A stretch of DNA of 64,000 bases from Saccharomyces mikatae IFO 1815 (taxonomy: Eukaryota; Ascomycota; Saccharomycetes; Saccharomycetales; Saccharomycetaceae): contig NC_079270.1 of the NCBI RefSeq assembly GCF_947241705.1, positions 248,001 through 312,000 of the forward strand, given 5' to 3'. Under the pieces are notes generated by a model. It had not been told where the DNA came from, ran no database searches, and saw nothing but the letters and a program-made list of their open reading frames with translations. Positions 11,656 through 21,750 of this stretch are shown in pieces (within the stretch, counting starts at the first letter, position 1; the number at the start of each line of letters is the position of its first letter). A program made the translations under genes and the position numbers.

Positions 11656-12715
11656 ATCTACCAAACAAAGCATCGGTAAATACGTGCAAAAAGATGCTAG
11701 GTTTACTTTATTGACATATAACATGCTCTCACCTTCATATATGTGGCCGCAAGTATACACTTATGTTGCAGAACCATATAAAAACTGGAGTTATAGGCAC
11801 AAACTGCTAGAAAGAGAACTCTTGAATACTTTTAAGGCGGATATTATGTGTCTTCAAGAAATGACTGCAAGAGATTACGAAGATTATTGGCGCGATTATA
11901 TTGGAGTTGATATCAATTATGGGTCCAAGTTCATCCCCAAGACACCCCCCAAGTATTGGAAAAATCCGGTTAAGGATATGGACGGTGTATCTATTTTCTA
12001 CAATCTCGAAAAATTTGATTATATATCATCAACAGGGATTTACTTAAATCAGTTACTTAATGTCTTCAATGAAAGGGAATTGAAATACTTATTTAACAAA
12101 AAGGTGACATTAACTGATGGCGCCTCTAATATAGTTGGTGAAGATAGTTTGTTGGATGTTTTAAAAGGTAAAAATCAGGTATGCCTATTTGTATCCTTGA
12201 AACATAAGGAAACAGGTACTGTTTTTGTTGTATTGAATACTCACCTTTATTGGAAGTATGATGAAGTTAAGCTAACGCAATGTATGATTATAATGAGAGA
12301 GTTATCAAAAATTATCAAGCAGCTTTTATCAGGGGATGTAAAAAGTCAAAGAAAAGTAAAGATCTTATTTACCGGTGATCTAAACTCCACAAGAGATTCG
12401 TTAGTTGTTAATTTTCTGCAGGGTCAGATAGTTAGTCATGGAGATCTTAATCTTATTAGCCCAATGAGGCCGTATTTGAACCGCTGTGTCTATGATGACA
12501 TACCAAAGGATTACTTTGTACATACGTGCTATTCAGGGAAGTTAAAAGGCATCTTCGATTATGTCTGGTACCATGACTCAGATTTCTTATTAACCAAAAT
12601 ATTAACGGGTAACGAAGTATCAGATGAATTGTTAGCATCGAATCAATTAGGTTTGCCTAATGAGAATCATCCTAGCGATCATATACCACTACTAACAGAG
12701 TTCAAAGTATTATGA
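11624..12715 (+). CDS. NGL1: Exonuclease/endonuclease/phosphatase-fold nuclease Ngl1
   Basis: This is a Ccr4/nocturnin-like nuclease of the EEP superfamily, reported in mitochondria in S. cerevisiae. Its physiological RNA substrate is unclear. The length of 363 residues equals the known protein. Catalytic motifs are all present: LQEMTARDYED (metal-binding Glu), NTHLYWK, GDLNSTRDS (Asp/Asn pair) and the C-terminal SDHIPLLTEF with the catalytic histidine. The N-terminus MFTRRFIPVV is basic and hydrophobic, which suits mitochondrial targeting. A small out-of-frame ATG lies just upstream (see the separate entry). The gene ends convergently with NOP12. Confidence 0.95.
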   Translation: MFTRRFIPVVKSTKQSIGKYVQKDARFTLLTYNMLSPSYMWPQVYTYVAEPYKNWSYRHKLLERELLNTFKADIMCLQEMTARDYEDYWRDYIGVDINYGSKFIPKTPPKYWKNPVKDMDGVSIFYNLEKFDYISSTGIYLNQLLNVFNERELKYLFNKKVTLTDGASNIVGEDSLLDVLKGKNQVCLFVSLKHKETGTVFVVLNTHLYWKYDEVKLTQCMIIMRELSKIIKQLLSGDVKSQRKVKILFTGDLNSTRDSLVVNFLQGQIVSHGDLNLISPMRPYLNRCVYDDIPKDYFVHTCYSGKLKGIFDYVWYHDSDFLLTKILTGNEVSDELLASNQLGLPNENHPSDHIPLLTEFKVL

Positions 12716-13035
12716 GACGTTTTTATGACATTTCTTTTCTTTTCTCTTGTTTCATTTTGTCTATAATTTCTTTCCCTTTATTGTCATGTTATTTTATTTC
12801 TGCAAATATTCTTTCCACTGTCGCAGTATTCTTTAAATAATGTTCTGAATGTAGCTCATAATTAGGGCACAAATATATTTATAGAAATCTTTGGTACGCA
12901 CGAGATTTTTGTTTTATATGTATAATGACAACTATGAAAAAGAATACGAGCATATATAGAGAGAGATAAAAATAAGAACTAAGTAATAATATACAGGGAA
13001 TTTTTTAGAAAACTCTTATGTAAAAGTTAATGAAA
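12716..13035. terminator. Convergent 3' region NGL1/NOP12
   Basis: About 320 bp between two converging stop codons. It is AT-rich, with TTTTCTTTTCT and TATATA-type efficiency elements suited to bidirectional 3' end formation. No coding frame or RNA gene was seen. Confidence 0.45.
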
Positions 13036-14418
13036 CTATTTCTTGGCCTTTTCAACTTGAGCTTTCTTGAATGCTATCGATCTCTTCGTCACTCTACCTG
13101 TAGCTGATCTTTGTTTTCTCTTCTTCAAATGGGTAGAACCTTCGCCCTTCTTGGCTCTCAAACCTTCGATGGTTATTTCTTGACCTAGAGTAGCTCTATC
13201 GGCCTTACCTAAAACCTTCTTAGCTCTACCAGCTTTGGTTCTTTGTAAATCCGTCAAACCATTTCTTTCCAGGCCGGTCCCGATGGTGGTACCCTTCTTC
13301 ATGTTTTTACATCTGGAGACACGCAACTTTCTTGCCTTCTTCACTGGTTTCTTTGAATCTTCGTCTTCGTGTTTCTGAGACTTCATGGGTTTTTCGTTCA
13401 ATAAAAGTGCTTTGTTCACACTTTGTAGATCTTTAAATTGAACATAGGCAAACCCTTTACCCATATTCGTCTTTGAATCCCTAATAATTCGAACATACTC
13501 AATATCGCCGCATGAACCAAAATGTTTCCACAAACTTTCTTCGATTTCTTCAAAATCTAAGTTACCTACAAAAATAGAACGTTGCTTGTCGTGTGGAGAT
13601 GGATGAGCGACTGCGTCAACTCTTAAATGATGATCTTGGAAAACGATAGCATTCAATTTCGAGCAGATCTGTCTCACAGCAGACTTATTCTTATAAACGA
13701 TGTAAGCGTTTACTGTATCCCTAGACTTGTGAAATTTCTGTTGTACAAATGCAACTTTTCTAGGAAGAGCTTCGTCAAACGAAATAGATCTGAATCTTAT
13801 ACTTTCAATAGCAAATGGATTAGAATTATCTTTCTTAGGAACTTCTTCTTCGTTCTCATTGTCAGAGTCCTCAGCTTTTGTCATTGGATTTGTACCAAAA
13901 AGTTTCTTGAATTCTTTGTAAACCTTTTTAGACGTAATTACCGTACTCAAGATGTTACCAATGAAAACAGTTCTTTCTGCTTTTTCTAGTTCATTTTCTT
14001 TAAAATCGACTTTCTTTGCAGCTGATGTCACTGGTGCAGAGGGTTCAACAACCTTCGTTGTTGCAACTAATTTATCATCTTCATTCTTAGACCCTTCATC
14101 TAGTAATTTTGCATAATAGCGGGCTTCCAAATCTTCATTTTCATCGCCCTTTTTAACTTTTTTGGCTTTTTTTATTATTGGAAGTGCAGCTTCTTCAGTC
14201 TGTTCCACTGAAACATCTGACTTGTTTGTTTCTAGCCTTTCTCGATCAACTTCGATTGTTCTTTCTCTCTTCTTGGAATCAGGAAGAACAGTACGGGTTT
14301 TACTTTTGACTTCTATTTTATTAATAGGACCACAAGATGAACTGAATAGTTTATCTACTGCAGATTCTATTTTTTTTTCATCAATTTTACCGAAAAGATT
14401 ATCAATTGCAGAAGACAT
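13036..14418 (-). CDS. NOP12: Nucleolar RNA-binding ribosome-biogenesis factor Nop12
   Basis: Nop12 is needed for 5.8S and 25S rRNA maturation in pre-60S particles in the nucleolus. I start at the ATG at 14418 ([10 protein letters not shown], 460 residues) because that is the known N-terminus; an in-frame ATG at 14433 would add five residues (MLKRK). Two RRM domains are visible. RRM1 begins at VFIGNI (151-156) and has a long acidic insertion. RRM2 has RNP2 SIFVGNL (281-287) and RNP1 KGFAYVQF (321-328). The N-terminus is charged, and the C-terminus is lysine/arginine rich as in Nop12 and its paralogue Nop13. Adjacent PAC and RRPE elements lie about 120 bp upstream. Confidence 0.95.
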   Translation of the reverse strand: MSSAIDNLFGKIDEKKIESAVDKLFSSSCGPINKIEVKSKTRTVLPDSKKRERTIEVDRERLETNKSDVSVEQTEEAALPIIKKAKKVKKGDENEDLEARYYAKLLDEGSKNEDDKLVATTKVVEPSAPVTSAAKKVDFKENELEKAERTVFIGNILSTVITSKKVYKEFKKLFGTNPMTKAEDSDNENEEEVPKKDNSNPFAIESIRFRSISFDEALPRKVAFVQQKFHKSRDTVNAYIVYKNKSAVRQICSKLNAIVFQDHHLRVDAVAHPSPHDKQRSIFVGNLDFEEIEESLWKHFGSCGDIEYVRIIRDSKTNMGKGFAYVQFKDLQSVNKALLLNEKPMKSQKHEDEDSKKPVKKARKLRVSRCKNMKKGTTIGTGLERNGLTDLQRTKAGRAKKVLGKADRATLGQEITIEGLRAKKGEGSTHLKKRKQRSATGRVTKRSIAFKKAQVEKAKK

Positions 14419-14957
14419 TTTTCTTTTTAACATTCAGTTTGCTGAAGTGATGACTAGACGGAAGGCTTATTGACTAATTTAATAGTTAGACGTCTTCTAC
14501 TCATTCATGCAATTTCCTACAAACAAAAAAAAATGCGATGAGCTTGAAAAAATTTCGACGTTCGTTTAAAATGATCAATATACGACATTAGTAGGATCTT
14601 TAAATAGGTTCAATGCACGTAGAAGTTAGCATGAGTAGTTGCTTGAAAAAGTCCATCGAAGCAAATGCAGCAATTGAGAAAAAGAATAGCTTCCTGTCCA
14701 TCTATAATATATATATACAAATACATCACACATAGTATGAAGCGCGTAGTGTGTTAACTAAAGCTGACCTTAGAAACACCAAGTGGAAACAGGACCTATT
14801 ATTGCTTTCCGTAAGCCCTACACATGCCATAAAATTAAACAAATATAGTAATAGATTATAATAATAATACCAATAAACAAAAGTTTTCTTTCCTAATACC
14901 TAGACATTATATATAAAAAAAGATACAAGGATGACTGCGATTCTGTTATTAAGGGGC
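14419..14957. promoter_or_regulatory. NOP12 promoter and RPS15 3' region
   Basis: This region holds the PAC/RRPE pair listed separately. The remaining bases to 14957 are AT-rich and include a TA run at 14705-14717. No other supported feature was seen. Confidence 0.4.
14535..14556 (+). promoter_or_regulatory. Adjacent PAC and RRPE elements
   Basis: GCGATGAGCT (14535-14544) is a full PAC element, the site of Pbf1/Pbf2 (Dot6/Tod6). It is followed at once by TGAAAAAATTTC (14545-14556), an RRPE element of the Stb3 type. This pair marks ribosome-biogenesis genes, and it lies 117-138 bp before the NOP12 start. Confidence 0.75.
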
Positions 14958-15386
14958 TTATTTCAATGGAGTGAAACGGGAAGTAGTAGCACCGGCTCTA
15001 CCATGTCTGACTGGGGTGTAAGTGATGGAGAATTCACCCAAATAGTGACCCAACATTTCTGGTCTGATTTCGACTTGGTTGAAAGCCTTACCGTTGTAGA
15101 TACCAACGACAGAACCAATCATTTCTGGAACAATGATCATGTTTCTCATGTGGGTTCTGACTGGAGCTGGCTTTTCATTTTCTGGGGCAGCCAATTTAGC
15201 AGCTCTCAACTTCTTCATGAAACCGGCTGGCTTGGAAGTCATACCACGGGCAAATCTTCTTCTAACTCTAGCTGGAGCCAACTTGACGAAATCTTCAGTG
15301 GACATTTCCAACAATTTTTCCAAATCGACACCTCTGTAGGAGTGGGTCTTAAAAACTCTCTTCTTGGCGTTAACAGCTTGAGACAT
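14958..15386 (-). CDS. RPS15: 40S ribosomal protein uS19 (Rps15)
   Basis: This small-subunit protein sits at the head of the 40S near the decoding site and is needed for pre-40S export. The 142 residues are nearly identical to the S. cerevisiae protein I remember ([20 protein letters not shown]...), with a threonine in the last few residues (TSRFTPLK) where I recall isoleucine. Codon use is strongly biased to preferred yeast codons, as expected for an abundant protein. There is no intron. It is transcribed divergently from RPP2A across about 740 bp containing a Rap1 site. Confidence 0.97.
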   Translation of the reverse strand: MSQAVNAKKRVFKTHSYRGVDLEKLLEMSTEDFVKLAPARVRRRFARGMTSKPAGFMKKLRAAKLAAPENEKPAPVRTHMRNMIIVPEMIGSVVGIYNGKAFNQVEIRPEMLGHYLGEFSITYTPVRHGRAGATTSRFTPLK

Positions 15387-16124
15387 GATCGGTCGTGATT
15401 ATCTTGTTGTATACTTCTAGTTCGTCTTTGTTTAAAATCTAAGTAAGAGCATAAATGAATAAGAAGAAACGAAATTGAAGAATAAATGAGAAAGAGAGAC
15501 TGTAGCATATGGTTAAACTCTGCACTAAAAGATTGAAACTGGATAAAAGCAGTACGGATAAGACGGGCCAAGCGGAGAGCTATGGTGTTGTCTCGCAAGC
15601 TCTCTAAGCGAAAGAGAGCTTCAGAGAAGCTGTTGAGTGTGACACGGGGTGTGAAGGACGCTCCAAAGGGAAACCATCAGAAATTCTAGAGGGACGTTCC
15701 GTCTAGATGTCGTGAGCCCGCCCTAGGCGGACGCGTCGTCTGGAGTCATTTACATGACTATACACCCATACACAACTCAATCCTTTAAACGCGGTGTACC
15801 GATTTAATGGGCATTTGTACCTGTGATATGGCAGACCACTGACAGGAGCCAGCAGGGATTCTGGGCGGTAGGCCATGCCGGGCCGTATGCGAAAGACGCG
15901 CGAAAATGAAACTTTTTTGCATGGAACACTGGAATATCGATACCCGCTTGAAGTTTGCTTGACCTAGTACCAAAGAGCCGTTATTATTCGAGCTTTTTTC
16001 AATTACCACTTCTTGCAATTACTACATACGTTTTGATCCTAAGCTTTCTTTCTTCATACGTTTAGTGTCTTTTGTATTATTTCAGATTTATACACAACAA
16101 CAGAACCAATTATACAAAAAAAAA
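15387..16124. promoter_or_regulatory. Divergent ribosomal-protein promoter region
   Basis: This spacer lies between RPS15 and RPP2A. It contains the Rap1 site at 15762-15773, a GC-richer block near 15590-15740 and pyrimidine-rich stretches before each start. Immediately before the RPP2A ATG is a run of A. No gene is supported here. Confidence 0.5.
15762..15773 (+). promoter_or_regulatory. Rap1 binding site
   Basis: ACACCCATACAC fits the Rap1 consensus ACACCCRYACAYM closely. It lies roughly midway (about 375 bp from RPS15 and 350 bp from RPP2A), so it may serve both ribosomal-protein genes. A weaker partial match occurs on the minus strand near 15640. Confidence 0.7.
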
Positions 16125-16445
16125 ATGAAGTACTTAGCTGCTTACCTATTATTGAACGCTGCTGGCAACACCCCAGATGCCACCAAGATTAAGGCTGTTT
16201 TGGAATCCGTCGGTATTGAAATCGAAGATGAAAAGGTCTCCTCTGTCTTGTCCGCTTTAGAAGGTAAGTCTGTTGACGAATTAGTTGTTGAAGGTAACGA
16301 AAAGTTGGCTGCTGTTCCTGCTGCTGGTCCAGCTTCCGCTGGTGGTGCTGCTGCTGCCTCCGGTGATGCTGCTGCTGAAGAAGAAAAGGAAGAAGAAGCC
16401 GCTGAAGAATCAGATGACGACATGGGTTTCGGTTTATTCGATTAA
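16125..16445 (+). CDS. RPP2A: 60S acidic stalk protein P2-alpha
   Basis: The protein is 106 residues. It forms the flexible ribosomal stalk with P0 and P1 and recruits elongation-factor GTPases. The helical N-terminus [14 protein letters not shown] mediates pairing with P1. Next come an alanine/glycine-rich hinge, an acidic segment and the universal tail [10 protein letters not shown]. The ATG at 16125 is chosen because it gives the conserved N-terminus. It follows an A9 run, typical of highly translated yeast mRNAs. Codon use is very biased. The paralogue Rpp2B is encoded elsewhere. Confidence 0.97.
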   Translation: MKYLAAYLLLNAAGNTPDATKIKAVLESVGIEIEDEKVSSVLSALEGKSVDELVVEGNEKLAAVPAAGPASAGGAAAASGDAAAEEEKEEEAAEESDDDMGFGLFD

Positions 16446-17138
16446 AATTGCTTGAGCCTATGCAAACTCGTTATATCATTTCTTGGAAGTTATAGGAGAG
16501 AGGGTGCAAAAATAAAATCTCACTTCTCTTCTACGACAACCATACTCTTTTTCTAATCCTTTTCAAGTTTAAATCCATGTTCTAATATCTATTTATACAT
16601 ATAAATATTATAAGTAATGGTTTAATGCATTGTTTCCAAAAAAAAAAAAAAGGTAGATGCTAACACTTTGCCGTAATTTAAATCGGATTGTACCGTTAAA
16701 GCTACTTCAAAACCTTTTTCTTTAATGTATAATATGCCTCTGTTATGTACCTTCTTCTCAACTCATGCGCAAAAAGTGTGCTAGCCGCTTCCTCACAAGA
16801 GACCCCATTTTTTTTTTATTACTGATATAGAATAGCCTGGGTCTATCGAATGCGTACTCCCTACGGAAGCTTAAGGACCAATATCGCCCTTTCCAACTAT
16901 CGGCAAAGCAATTGACTCACAGCGTGGTATGCAACCTTGTCAATTAATAAGTTAAAGTTCCAAGAACTAGAACTATGTGACATAAATATCGTCCGGGCAA
17001 CCGCGTCTCTTAAATGTTTTCGAAGATTCTTTTGCCACCGGAAAGGAAAGAAAAGACACCATATATATGGAGTAACAAGACCTAAGTTTCTATGCCTAGC
17101 AGCCCGCCAGGATAGTTGCATAAATATAATCATATATA
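16446..17138. promoter_or_regulatory. RPP2A 3' region and PRE6 promoter
   Basis: No gene. The region holds an A13 run near 16640 and a T10 run near 16810 in the upstream half, and the PACE element (listed separately) in the downstream half. Confidence 0.45.
17031..17039 (-). promoter_or_regulatory. Proteasome-associated control element (Rpn4 site)
   Basis: TTTGCCACC on the plus strand is the exact reverse complement of the PACE element GGTGGCAAA bound by Rpn4. It lies 100 bp before the start of the proteasome gene PRE6. Confidence 0.85.
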
Positions 17139-17903
17139 ATGAGTGGTTACGATAGAGCTTTATCCATTTTCTCGCCAGATGGGCACATTTTTCAAGTGGA
17201 GTACGCCCTGGAGGCGGTAAAGAGGGGTACCTGTGCTGTAGGTGTCAAGGGTAAGAATTGTGTGGTATTGGGCTGTGAAAGAAGGTCTACCTTAAAGCTT
17301 CAAGACACTAGAATTACGCCTTCCAAAGTATCCAAGATCGACTCGCATCTTGTCTTGTCGTTTTCTGGATTGAATGCAGATTCTAGAATTCTTATCGAAA
17401 AGGCCAGAGTGGAGGCCCAAAGTCATAGGCTAACGTTGGAGGATCCTGTGACGGTGGAGTACCTCACACGTTACGTCGCCGGTGTGCAACAGAGATACAC
17501 GCAGTCCGGTGGTGTTAGACCATTTGGTGTGTCCACGCTCATTGCCGGTTTCGATCCGAGAGATGACGAACCCAAACTTTACCAGACAGAACCGAGTGGT
17601 ATATACTCCTCGTGGTCCGCCCAGACTATCGGGAGAAACTCCAAAACGGTACGCGAGTTCTTGGAGAAGAATTACGACCGCAAAGAACCACCAGCTACCG
17701 TGGAGGATTGCGTTAAGCTTACTGTAAGATCCCTGTTGGAGGTCGTTCAAACAGGTGCGAAGAATATTGAGATCACCGTTGTCAAGCCAGATTCAGATAT
17801 CGTTGCCTTAACTAGCGAGGAAATTAATGAGTACGTCACCCAAATTGAACAAGAAAAGCAAGAGCAGCAAGAGCAGGACAAAAAGAAGAAATCTAGCCAT
17901 TAA
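17139..17903 (+). CDS. PRE6: 20S proteasome subunit alpha 4
   Basis: This is an alpha-ring subunit of the 20S core particle. It is structural and gate-forming rather than catalytic. The length is 254 residues and the sequence is almost the same as S. cerevisiae Pre6. The N-terminal alpha-subunit signature YDRALSIFSPDGHIFQVEYA is present, with the GTC..GV.G segment after it. The C-terminus is charged and glutamine/lysine rich (QEQQEQDKKKK). It is controlled with other proteasome genes through Rpn4, supported by the exact PACE element 100 bp upstream. Confidence 0.97.
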   Translation: MSGYDRALSIFSPDGHIFQVEYALEAVKRGTCAVGVKGKNCVVLGCERRSTLKLQDTRITPSKVSKIDSHLVLSFSGLNADSRILIEKARVEAQSHRLTLEDPVTVEYLTRYVAGVQQRYTQSGGVRPFGVSTLIAGFDPRDDEPKLYQTEPSGIYSSWSAQTIGRNSKTVREFLEKNYDRKEPPATVEDCVKLTVRSLLEVVQTGAKNIEITVVKPDSDIVALTSEEINEYVTQIEQEKQEQQEQDKKKKSSH

Positions 17904-18583
17904 GAACGACAACTGACATATGTATATGAAAATATATATCTATATATGTATGCATATACATATATATTCAGGCATAAGACCTATATTAAATAACAGTAAA
18001 AATAGAATGTAAACTATATTAAATTACTTGCATGATCGTAACGACAATGAAATTTCTATCATCTCTCACGAGCTGACGTTTTTCGGGTTTCGCATCTCCT
18101 CAAGAAAACTCACGAAAATGGAATGGAATGATGCCTTCAAGAACTGCCGCTTCATACTTTGCTCTTTACAATACACAAACATTAATAGCCTAATTTGACC
18201 TACACACCATTTATTACATATTCTCTCCACTCCCTCATATCCACAAACAGTGTTTTTGTTTCTATAAAATAAAAGAAAACTGAAATACCGTACTTTTTAT
18301 CTACATTTTTCTTTCCCTACGCCTATATGCCCATACTTTGCTCGGTTTATCGAACAACGCTCTAAATTTTACGAGTCAGAAAGGCTTATCGTACTATTAT
18401 ACCCGCACAGCATCAAAACATTATTATTCATTATATTCAGTTAGATATTCCGGTTTCCTTTTTTAAAAAAATTTCTCAATACGTTGTTATATTTCATTGA
18501 CATATACTTAGAATCGGTATCTGATCTTTTCTTTGACAAAAGAAAAAAAAGTTAAAAAAAAAAGAAAGTTAACAAAAGTTATC
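17904..18583. promoter_or_regulatory. PRE6 3' region and YOL036W promoter
   Basis: No gene recognised. A long alternating TA/TG stretch at about 17925-17970, partly palindromic, follows the PRE6 stop and probably directs 3' end formation. The last 50 bp before YOL036W are A-rich and pyrimidine-poor. Confidence 0.4.
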
Positions 18584-20869
18584 ATGGAACAACAAGACAG
18601 TTCGCCACCCAGATTCAGAAACTCTGGCTCCACCAAAGCCATTGTATACAACAGCAGCACACTACCCACAATGCCTAAGAGCGACACACCCACATCAAGT
18701 TCAACAACGGTTACCACGCATTTACAGAATATTAAAGAAGAGGAGATCAACGATGACGAACTTACTCAAGTAGACCGCTCTTCCCCTCGTGTCTTAGGAA
18801 GGATCTCCTCTACATCTTCGTCTTCATCCAATATTGATTTGAACGATAACTTGAATATGTTACACGATATAGGCAAATCTACTACCAACCTTTCTTTATC
18901 AACTCCAAATTTACATGAGGAAATGGGCATTCTCAGCGATAAAGGTAACAGCAAAGAAGAGTTGGCTTTGTTGCCACCATTGCCCCACACTGGTGAATTG
19001 GAAATCACACCACAATTTGATATCAACGAGGTTATCTTTGAACGAGATGACATAAGTCATTCCTCAAAGCTGGAAACAGATGATGTGATAGCGAATTTAG
19101 CCAACTCAACCCAAGATGCTATTAGAGAAGATCAGCAATTTCCTATCGTTGCACATGGTCACAATAGTTCGATAAACGACGATTCCCAGTTAAGTGCTAC
19201 TATTCTTGACAACCAAACGTCATTCGATCTTTCTAAAGCTTTGGAGATGACTAGCCATTCAAATATTTCCAATATTATAAATGGACCTGGATCTGAAGGA
19301 AGAACTTCAAGTACTCCGATAAGCAGTGCCACTTTAAAACCATATTTACCATCTCCTGCAAGTGGAGAAGGTGAAGAAAATACCACTCCATCTTCCTCTA
19401 CGTCCGATCGTGCCGCTGCTATACAGTATGATCCCAATAAAATTATAAATCCCATCTCGGTTTCACCTTCTATTTTTGAGCAACAACAGAACAATGTGCC
19501 CTCGAGGGAAAGAAGTAGGTCCAATTCCAGTACACTAGCATCTACATTGAGAGGTACCATTATCTCAGGATTGCCTCAAAACAATAGTTCTATAGAAAGA
19601 AATTTATCAAGAAAGAGTAACAGAAGTAGGAAAACTACAGTAACTTTTGAAGAACGTCTCCAAAAATTGCCACCGTTGAGCACCCAATCGTCGAGTCAAT
19701 ACGCTAAGGCAGTATTAATTGAAAAAAACATTGGTTCGCACATTAGTAATGCACCTACACTGGTACCAAGCTCACAAATGCCAGTAACATTTCAATCTGA
19801 ATCTGCACTAACAGGTGAAGGGAAGAGAATGCCTTTTTTGAGAAGAGCCTCTAGTGCGCTATTGAGAAAGACGTCTGTCAAGAATGGCTACAGCCTAACC
19901 AGAACAAATACTCCTACTTCGTCTGCATTTCAAACAATTGAATCGGAACTAAAAGATGCACAACATCCTTTATTAATTCGACGATCTTCGAACATTGAAA
20001 ATAAACAATCTAGGAGACAATTATCATGTTCAAAGTTTCATGTGCGTCCGGATTCAGATCCCAAGTTCGTGAACAGCAATGGGGCTACCGAGGACGCCTT
20101 ACGTTCCACTTCAAATAATGTCGAACACGTCTATAGAAAAACGTCCCTGGGTTCTAAAATCAGAAGAGGTTTCACAAGAATATTGAGCGATACTAATAGT
20201 AGTAAGGAGGCTCTCACTTCATCGCCCAAGTCCATAGCTACTGTGTGCCCTACAGCATCACCTTTGTCCTCTTTAGCAACAGTGAGAAGTAATCCAATAA
20301 CGCCATGTTCTAAAGAAAAAAATCGAGTTTCAATAGACAGCGTGAGCACAGTCAACAGAACATCCACATCCTTCCCACAGTCATCTACAGACTTCATTAC
20401 TTCCTCACATGAAGAATCCCAAACTATTCTTCCCAAAAGATCAGCAAGTAGAAAAATTTTGTCTAAAAATTTAAGTAAGAAAAATTTTCTACCTGAACTG
20501 CAAACAAGGGAAAGTGAGATATATTTAGATAGAGAAGCGTTAAACAATTTTGTTCCAGTGCTCTCTGTTACAGAGGATGCGCATCGTATCAATCGTTCAT
20601 CTTTACAAACACAATCTACCATCGGATTATGCATTAACAATTTAAAAAACAAAGAAGGCTTAAAACTCGATGCCAAAGAATATGTGGGAATTCTGACTGA
20701 ACAACAACGTAAGGAAGATGAAAGATATGCCATTTTGGAAAAGAGATTTGCATCTTGTACATGGTGCAGTGACAAGGATCTGCAGCACTTGAAAAAGAAG
20801 CGAATTTCCATGAACAAGATATGGTCTGACTATGTCCGATTTTACCGCGGAAAGTTGAATAGCCCATAA
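18584..20869 (+). CDS. Uncharacterised serine-rich protein (YOL036W orthologue)
   Basis: The protein is 761 residues, identified by position and by equal length to S. cerevisiae YOL036W, whose function is unknown; a paralogue (YIR016W) exists in that species. The sequence is low-complexity, rich in serine, threonine and asparagine, with many basic-serine patches (RKSNRSRKTTVTFEERL, RRASSALLRKTS, RSASRKILSKNLSKKN) that resemble kinase target sites. The C-terminal 90 residues are more ordered and charged (EYVGILTEQQRKEDERYA, then a CTWC motif and KKKRISMNKIWSDYVRFYRG), and are probably the conserved part. The ATG at 18584 is the first in frame. No catalytic motif was seen. Confidence 0.85.
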   Translation: MEQQDSSPPRFRNSGSTKAIVYNSSTLPTMPKSDTPTSSSTTVTTHLQNIKEEEINDDELTQVDRSSPRVLGRISSTSSSSSNIDLNDNLNMLHDIGKSTTNLSLSTPNLHEEMGILSDKGNSKEELALLPPLPHTGELEITPQFDINEVIFERDDISHSSKLETDDVIANLANSTQDAIREDQQFPIVAHGHNSSINDDSQLSATILDNQTSFDLSKALEMTSHSNISNIINGPGSEGRTSSTPISSATLKPYLPSPASGEGEENTTPSSSTSDRAAAIQYDPNKIINPISVSPSIFEQQQNNVPSRERSRSNSSTLASTLRGTIISGLPQNNSSIERNLSRKSNRSRKTTVTFEERLQKLPPLSTQSSSQYAKAVLIEKNIGSHISNAPTLVPSSQMPVTFQSESALTGEGKRMPFLRRASSALLRKTSVKNGYSLTRTNTPTSSAFQTIESELKDAQHPLLIRRSSNIENKQSRRQLSCSKFHVRPDSDPKFVNSNGATEDALRSTSNNVEHVYRKTSLGSKIRRGFTRILSDTNSSKEALTSSPKSIATVCPTASPLSSLATVRSNPITPCSKEKNRVSIDSVSTVNRTSTSFPQSSTDFITSSHEESQTILPKRSASRKILSKNLSKKNFLPELQTRESEIYLDREALNNFVPVLSVTEDAHRINRSSLQTQSTIGLCINNLKNKEGLKLDAKEYVGILTEQQRKEDERYAILEKRFASCTWCSDKDLQHLKKKRISMNKIWSDYVRFYRGKLNSP

Positions 20870-21750
20870 AGAAGATCAGTCTTAGCTATATATAACAAGA
20901 AACCATATACAAGTATGAGCGTATATAGAATGGGCACACATGCATGTACTGTATGCTATCTATTCAACATTACGTAGTTAGTTACGTCCCCTATAAAAAG
21001 TTATCATTGCATTTCAACACAATTTTTAAATCGTTTCATTGAGAAGAGAAGCCCTAGCTTTTTTTTCTGCACAGATTATCGAGCCGCATTTCTTTCTTCT
21101 TCTACTTTAAAAAGCGGGAAAATAAAAAATAATAAAGTACTGTTTCCCTTCTTTCTGCTCTCAATATACAAAAGGAAATATAAACAAGCGGGAATATCGA
21201 TTAGAAAGATGGCCACAATATTTGTTTGTCGAACTCCAGTAGAAGTGCGATCTTTAATTACTCTTCATGACATGTGTCGTGCTGAGTTTAATTAGCATCC
21301 TTCCAACATTTGAGATAAAAAGAGGACTTACATTAGAATGATGAAAGAGGTAGCAAAATGTAACAGAATTTTCATGACTGAAACAAACAAGATTAACCTT
21401 TACAGAACCGCTACACTGATACTAATGTAAGAAGTTTTTTTTTTATATCATTTTTCTGCTTGCAACGTACTCATAATTCTTGTTTTCTCTATCTTATAGA
21501 TGTAAGTACTCTCATTTGTGAATAATGTTTCGTTTACACTGGCTCTATCAATAGGTCCACTTCACTGATCTTGTTGACTTTCTAAGTCGTTCAGGACGAT
21601 TGAGCTGTCTGATAATGTTAACTTTCGCGTTCCATTTACTTTTTTCATTCACTGTCAGGATGGCAATATAGGTAATTCATAAGCATGTGTGAATCTAATA
21701 CAAATACATCAAAGAGAAGACCGTAGTTTATAAAAAACTTTAGCCCTGGT
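20870..21750. promoter_or_regulatory. YOL036W-SMC5 spacer with snoRNA gene
   Basis: An 880-bp spacer whose only recognised gene is the C/D snoRNA at about 21327-21431. Upstream of it are T runs, TATA-like ACTATATT/TATATA motifs and CTTCTTTCT stretches that may be its Pol II promoter. Downstream is a T9 run at 21435-21443, then the SMC5 promoter. Confidence 0.45.
21327..21431 (+). ncRNA. SNR50: C/D-box snoRNA (SNR50 by position)
   Basis: A complete C/D architecture is visible: C box ATGATGA at 21338-21344, a D' candidate CTGA at 21378-21381 and D box CTGA at 21416-21419. A perfect 10-bp terminal stem joins CTTACATTAG (21327-21336) with CTAATGTAAG (21422-21431). In S. cerevisiae SNR50 lies between YOL036W and SMC5, the same place, and guides 2'-O-methylation of 25S G867. 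The stretch before the D box, AGAACCGCTACA, resembles the complement of the conserved 25S sequence GTAGCTGGTTC but lacks one base (see findings). The mature ends are estimates. Confidence 0.82.

Noticed and set aside
14931-15398. 155-codon plus-strand frame over RPS15
   Set aside because: It is the mirror of a codon-biased ribosomal gene, which often leaves long antisense frames.
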